Part shown: positions 59,594-64,000 of the stretch, in pieces | How positions within the stretch are numbered: position 1 is the first letter of the stretch | Layout of the letters: each line of letters starts with the position of its first letter | Assembly: GCA_950295325.1 (NCBI GenBank) | Contig: OX485804.1 | Location: 53,940,001 to 54,004,000, forward strand | Length of the DNA stretch: 64,000 bases | Reading direction: 5' to 3' | DNA from: Polytrichum commune | Lineage: Eukaryota; Streptophyta; Polytrichopsida; Polytrichales; Polytrichaceae | Made by a program: the position numbers and the translations under genes | Notes under the pieces: generated by a model | Database searches by the model: none | The model's input: the letters and a program-made list of their open reading frames with translations, nothing else | Told to the model about the DNA's origin: nothing

Positions 59594-59940
59594 CCAGGAA
59601 TGCTATCTTGTGAGCGGTGAGCAGAAAATTCGAATTTTTATTCTTCAAATTTTTCAAGTTTTTTTTTTTTTTTTTTTTCCCCCCCCCCGTTTTCTTCCGT
59701 TTCTTTTTATGGATGGTTTTTTCAAAAGTTTATAATTTCTTCCAGTCCACGGTTATAGGCACCATCCACAGTTAAACGTACCATCTACTTTTAGTCATAT
59801 TTGTAAAGAAACTATACGAAGAGTCCTACTCGGTGTAAGAATTAAGTCAAATATTATGATTTTTTTTTTAAAAAAAAAAACAAATTTTCTGCTCACTGCT
59901 CGCCGCTCATTGCTCACCGCTCACAAGATGGCATCGCTGG
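59594..59940. mobile_element. 347-bp TIR element (MITE-like)
   Basis: The left end CCAGGAATGCTATCTTGTGA and the following GCGGTGAGCAGAAAATT mirror the right end (CCAGCGATGCCATCTTGTGA on the minus strand, then GCGGTGAGC). The right end holds an extra internal copy of GAGCGGTGAGCA / GAGCGGCGAGCA before AGAAAATTTG. The interior contains T20 then C10 (about 59659-59688) and an A/T-rich run near 59860. No clear target duplication; the CAG-start is compatible with hAT but unproven. Confidence 0.75.
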
Positions 59941-62108
59941 CAATGAAACATACCTTGAATGTTTATATTGAACCCGAATTCATGAAGCAATTTCACTTTG
60001 AACATTGCTAGATTTTTAAAACCCACAAGTTCACATTTTTAGTCCTAATTTTTAATCTACAAAGAATTAGCATGAGCATTGCACATATTTGGAATCCTAA
60101 ACATGTAATCTACATAACAAATGTATACAAAGAACATGATATGGTCAAATTTAGTTATAGCATTAAATTTTGATTCATAAATCATATATAATCTATTTTA
60201 AATCATAGACCTATAAATGAACCATATAATAAACAAGCCACAAAAATGTAGGACTTACGAGCTTCATAAGTATTCACTAGAAGTAGGGCTACAATATTAT
60301 AAATTATTTTAACCTTAAACCACATGATTGTAGGAGAGAGATAGAGAAAGACTCTCTAGTCTTGCAAGCTTAAGGAAAAGAATGATAACTTTTGGTTTTT
60401 AAATATAGAACATTTGATAATGTGTCCAATTTTAAATATAGGAAAAGACAAGTCTTTTATGTGTAGGTTTTAAAGTTAATATTGTGACAATAAATCTTGT
60501 CACTTTAGTCAATTCTAGATCTACCTACTCTTTCTAATATCAATCACAATTTTTTTAAGTCGGAGATGTTTCATTGCATCGCAAATCATCTATATGCTTG
60601 GAATTATCTAACTCTAATCTATAAAATGAGACTTTAGCAATAATTAGACAACAAGTATTTCACTTTAATTTTAAGCACACATATTTACACTGTCTATTTA
60701 AAGAGACTATAGTGATCTATATATACTACACTCGGTTTTTATGGACAAATTTGAGAATCCTAATGGTTCATGTGAATTTAAGGCTATATACATGCTATCA
60801 TTTCAATACACAAATTATAAGAAAAGGAATTTTATCCCAAAAGACTCATAATGATGGGATAAAAATACACCATATTATAATTTGGAAAATCATGTAACAT
60901 GCAAACAATCAAATTATGTTTACCAAAAACAATGTTAGGGTCATGTCATTTTACATGATTTTCGTGACATATATGCCCATGTGTCTTTTGACGGATATAG
61001 ACATTCCTTATTCATTTACATTTCGGTTCAGGGTTCATGGTTTATATTTGAGTGGTTTGTGGTTTGGTATGGCTCCAATAACAAGTATCAAAATGAAGTG
61101 TGTTTGAAAAAGATTGGAATGTGTGTTCAAAATATGATAACCCTTCGAGGCTTACTAGTCAACATACATTGGGGGGGGGGGTGGGGGGCTTTTATGACCA
61201 TTTAACGAGCACAAGAATCATCACATTGATAAACAATAACATATTCAAATGAGATTCAAAAACAATGAAGAAAGTGGTTATGACCTCAATTTGGACTTGC
61301 TGACCATGTTGTACGTGTTTCATGTCCAAGGAGAAGTGGGATAGTCAAGAAAAACTAACCATTTAAGACCTTTGTACCTTATTTGTTGACTTTTGTGTGT
61401 CTTTGGATGGAAAATTGATGGCCAAGGCTACACACCCACCTCTTTGAGTTGGGTCCCCACCACTATCACTGTGGTAAGGGGGATCTAGTACAAACTTACC
61501 CCATATATTTGTCGTCAATTAATCTAAAGTGGTATCTCTAGACTAATTTGTGACTTGTGATGCTAATTATAGGGTCAAACCATCTTAAAGAAGATTATAT
61601 AGGCTAAAATATAATTAGTTACGTATTCGCCTTTGGTGATGTTGGTGGGGGCCCAACTGAAAGAAGTGGGTCTTTAGCCTTGTCTGCAAATCACTACCTA
61701 TAATGGGCACATAAATCAACCATACGATGTATCATGGACAATGTCCATAAAGATTTTTGGTCAAAATCCTAGTGTTTCCAAGTCCAATCACTTACATGTT
61801 GTGATCTTCCAATATTTCTTTATTACTTTAAGATACACTTCAAAGATTTCTCTAAAATAATATATAGTTTTCCGGAGGTCTTGAACTTCAACTCAACTAG
61901 TTTATGTGTAACTAGTTGTTGGTTCTCCCCATTCATTGGAAAGCTAATCTTCATATGCATAATTGCATTAAAAGTTTGTCTAGTTGTCGCATACCTCAAT
62001 CACTCATAAATTATACAATAATCATTTATACTTGATATAATAATTACGAACTTTTAATAGAGCATAATATAAAAACTTTACCCTTAACAATTACAATGTG
62101 ATTGACTA
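59941..62108. other. AT-rich intergenic DNA, no recognisable gene
   Basis: Very AT-rich, with short uninformative frames only. A G-rich run (about 61172-61188) is the sole compositional landmark. It lies between the two copies of the 58.8/62.1 kb direct repeat. Confidence 0.5.
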
Positions 62109-62275
62109 CAAGCTCGAACCACCCGACCATAAGAAAGAGACAAAAATATACTCTCTCCTCCCCCGAGCTTCCTCTTATGCCATAGGCACTACTTTTACTT
62201 ATTATTTTCAAATATAATAAAAATCATATATTCATAGCTTTAGCTTTAGTTCTACTATGAACCTTCTATCTTTGG
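62109..62275. repeat. direct repeat pair, right copy, abutting a gene 5' end
   Basis: Matches 58822-59000 in order and orientation. Similarity stops at TCTATCTTTGGT (about 62275), where GC-rich promoter/leader-type sequence of the next gene starts abruptly. Confidence 0.85.
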
Positions 62276-62553
62276 TCGAGGAGGAGGCCTAGAGCGGCCT
62301 GCGAAAATGCTGGCCTCTCCTGCGTCCACGTCACCAATTCGTTTTAGGGTTAGGGTTAATCCTCCTGCATCGTCGTCGGAGCTCGTCGCTCGCAGTGCCG
62401 AGATTGCCAAGGAGCCAGGGCGTTTTGGAATCAACAAATCCTTGCGTACGTTAACCTGGCGCACTGGGATCATTCACAGAGTCGAAAAGTTGGGGTGGAA
62501 TTGCTGCCTGCCTGCCAGATTTGAGAAGCACAAATTGGTAGGAGTAAGGAACG
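62276..62553 (+). promoter_or_regulatory. GC-rich 5' leader region of the last gene
   Basis: GC content jumps at 62.28 kb. A frame from 62307 (MLASPASTSPIRFRV) is Ser/Ala/Arg-rich and could also be a coding start; it contains a telomere-like TTTAGGGTTAGGGTTAA (about 62343-62359), a motif family frequent near plant 5' ends. I could not decide between leader and exon. Confidence 0.35.
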
Positions 62554-63036
62554 ATGATGGTGGCTATGGCGAGGGCCGCATCTGTGGTGGCACATTCTTC
62601 TTCAACCTCCTGTTTCGCACTGCAAGAGCCACGCACCTCTCAATCCTCGCTCCTGCGTGCCTCCTTTGCACCGTTGCGCAAAAAAAGTCCTTCAATTTCT
62701 TCACTGAAAGCCTGTGCACTACTCAGCTCGGCTTCATCGTCTTCGTGGCGGGGAAGTGTGCACCTCGGCCAGCTTCTTGCAGCCAGAACTGGTGTGTGTG
62801 TATGTGTGTGTGTGTGGGTGGTTTAACAAAAAAATGTCCAGTCAGTGTGGAATTTGAGAGCATTTGTGGGTTCGAATTGTTTCGTGTTTTGTAGTAGAAG
62901 TGGGTGTTTTGGGAGCAGGCGATCCCATCTTTTGCCATGGCTGCTGCGAAGCTGATTTGTGGGCTTTTGCTGGCGACCACGTTGCTGGGATGCTGTAACG
63001 GTGGGCCGGATGGCTTGCTCAGGGGTTATGTCGCTG
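62554..63036 (+). CDS. 5' end of a gene with plastid-type and/or secretory-type leader, partial
   Basis: Two coding-like blocks. Block A, from ATG 62554 to about 62791-62794, encodes ARAASVVAHSSSTSCFA, SSLLRASFAPLRKKSPSI, SLKACALLSSASSSSWRGS: rich in Ser, Ala and Arg with almost no acidic residues, as in chloroplast transit peptides. Block B, from ATG 62937 to a strong donor at 63036/63037 (GCTG|GTGAGT, phase 1), encodes MAAAKLICGLLLATTLLGCC, a hydrophobic signal-type segment, then NGGPDGLLRGYVA. Block B could be a separate first exon (secreted protein). It could also follow A through a short intron (donor in the GT repeat, acceptor GGGAGCAG|GCG at about 62918), giving a bipartite thylakoid-lumen-like leader. 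No downstream exon is recognisable up to 64000, so the product is unknown. Confidence 0.45.
62792..62817. repeat. (GT)n microsatellite at the end of a putative exon
   Basis: GTGTGTGTGTATGTGTGTGT-type tract directly after GCCAGAACTG. Each GT is a potential splice donor. Confidence 0.9.
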
Positions 63037-64000
63037 GTGAGTGATACGATGATGCTTGCATATATGTTTCTCGGTTAACAATGTTTGAGAATTTGGGCTT
63101 TCTGCGTAGGGAGGACGGTAGGGGGTATGGTCTGTGATGATTGTTTGTGAGTGTTTCATGTGCGATAGATCATAGGTACATGCCTCTCTTTCATTGGACT
63201 TGGAATGCTTGTCGAGGGAGCGCTGTCTGAACTTGCTGCAATGTGGGCTTCGGACATGGGAGGTCGCCGTTCCTGGCTCTGCATCATTAGCGAAATTACA
63301 AATCTAAGAACTGTGTGGAAATGTTGTGAAATTCGACCTATTTTGAGCGGGCAGCTTGCTCATTGGTAATGTTGCTAGTATAGGTGATCCCCGAAGCCGA
63401 GGAATCCTGAGGTTTGTACACTATAATTGAAGAGGAGATTACTACTTTAGGAAGCATACAATCAAGCTTGAATGTATGGGTTCAGATTTTAGGTTTATGG
63501 TTTATGGCTCTGGAGATGTAGGTAGGATTTGTGCGTTGGCTTTTGCCATACAAGCTGAACGTCACAGCGGCGCCTCCAAAGATTTTTGCAGTGTAGCACC
63601 TGCTCTAAAGATTCTGACATGCGGCAAATAGTAAAACTGTAAGTGTCATTGGATATCCTCAACTTCTAGTTGCAAATTGCACTTGCTGTATCCAAGCAGA
63701 ACACAAATTATAAGTAGACATTACCTTCTCTGGTCATTATCAGTAAGAGATTATAAAGTTCGCACGAGGGTCATTTCATGTCCTAGGTGTTGGTCGTGTG
63801 TAATATTCCTCAAGCAAGCATGCAGCTTAAAGGCAAAACAAGTCTTGAATTAAATTCTCAGAGTATCATGGGCTGATTTTTCAAGAGGCACGATGATTGT
63901 ACCCTCGTAAAATGTGTTACCTCACTAAACCCCAAACCCTTGAGATTTCTTAGTTATTGATGAGATAGCGGGTCTGGTCTACAGTTGATTTGGATTTGCA
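63037..64000. other. probable first intron of the last gene; no exon recognised
   Basis: Follows a consensus donor at 63037. No frame in this stretch looks conserved, and several AGs are possible acceptors without supporting coding sequence. Confidence 0.4.

Noticed and set aside
62343-62359. Telomere repeat (TTTAGGG-like)
   Set aside because: Only two units, in a gene 5' region; better read as a telo-box-type promoter motif than as an interstitial telomere.

Overview
The window is nuclear DNA of a land plant. The evidence is a set of long, intron-rich genes with plant-type GT-AG splice sites, a plant-specific SWI/SNF subunit (LFR), a plant TRAF-like MATH protein, and AT-rich intergenic DNA full of decayed transposons and microsatellites. 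A complete FAN-type GRAM-PH-BEACH-WD40 gene, in a layout I do not associate with flowering plants, together with the gene structure suggests a bryophyte or other early-diverging lineage (moss-like). This placement is an inference.

Layout. 1-5.6 kb: AT-rich intergenic DNA without a recognisable gene. 5.6-15.7 kb, minus strand: FAN/NSMAF-like BEACH protein; 22 exons join in frame to 1148 aa. 16.9-22.8 kb: intergenic, with a decayed Ty1/copia gag and a ~400 bp tandem duplication. 23.7-33.1 kb, plus strand: long coiled-coil protein; 17 exons join to 1024 aa. 33.1-38.3 kb: intergenic, with foldback/MITE-like elements and palindromes. 38.5-48.4 kb, plus strand: TRAF1a/b (MUSE13/14)-like MATH-domain protein; 12 exons join to 1366 aa. 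48.4-51.5 kb: intergenic, with a 615 bp Tc1/mariner-pogo-like non-autonomous element with TA target duplication. 51.5-56.6 kb, minus strand: LFR armadillo-repeat protein; 8 exons join to 467 aa. 56.7-62.3 kb: intergenic, unusually rich in inverted repeats: a ~630 bp foldback, a run of short hairpins sharing a loop while their arms differ, and a 347 bp TIR element. 62.3-64 kb, plus strand: the 5' end of a further gene with a plastid- or secretory-type leader, running out of the window.

The genes are ordinary single-copy housekeeping or regulatory genes (membrane trafficking, immune-receptor turnover/autophagy adaptor, chromatin remodelling) and do not form a cluster; they are simply neighbours. 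FAN and the coiled-coil gene are divergent; TRAF and LFR are convergent. The most striking pattern is that three genes (coiled-coil, TRAF, LFR) each carry a local tandem duplication of 200-365 bp in intron 1, starting at or near the exon-1/intron-1 border. In TRAF the splice donor itself was copied. I did not find a dedicated novel multi-gene system; the unusual material is in these first-intron duplications and in the hairpin-forming repeats at 58-60 kb. Exon boundaries were read by eye from splice consensus, reading-frame continuity and family similarity remembered from knowledge; no search was run.
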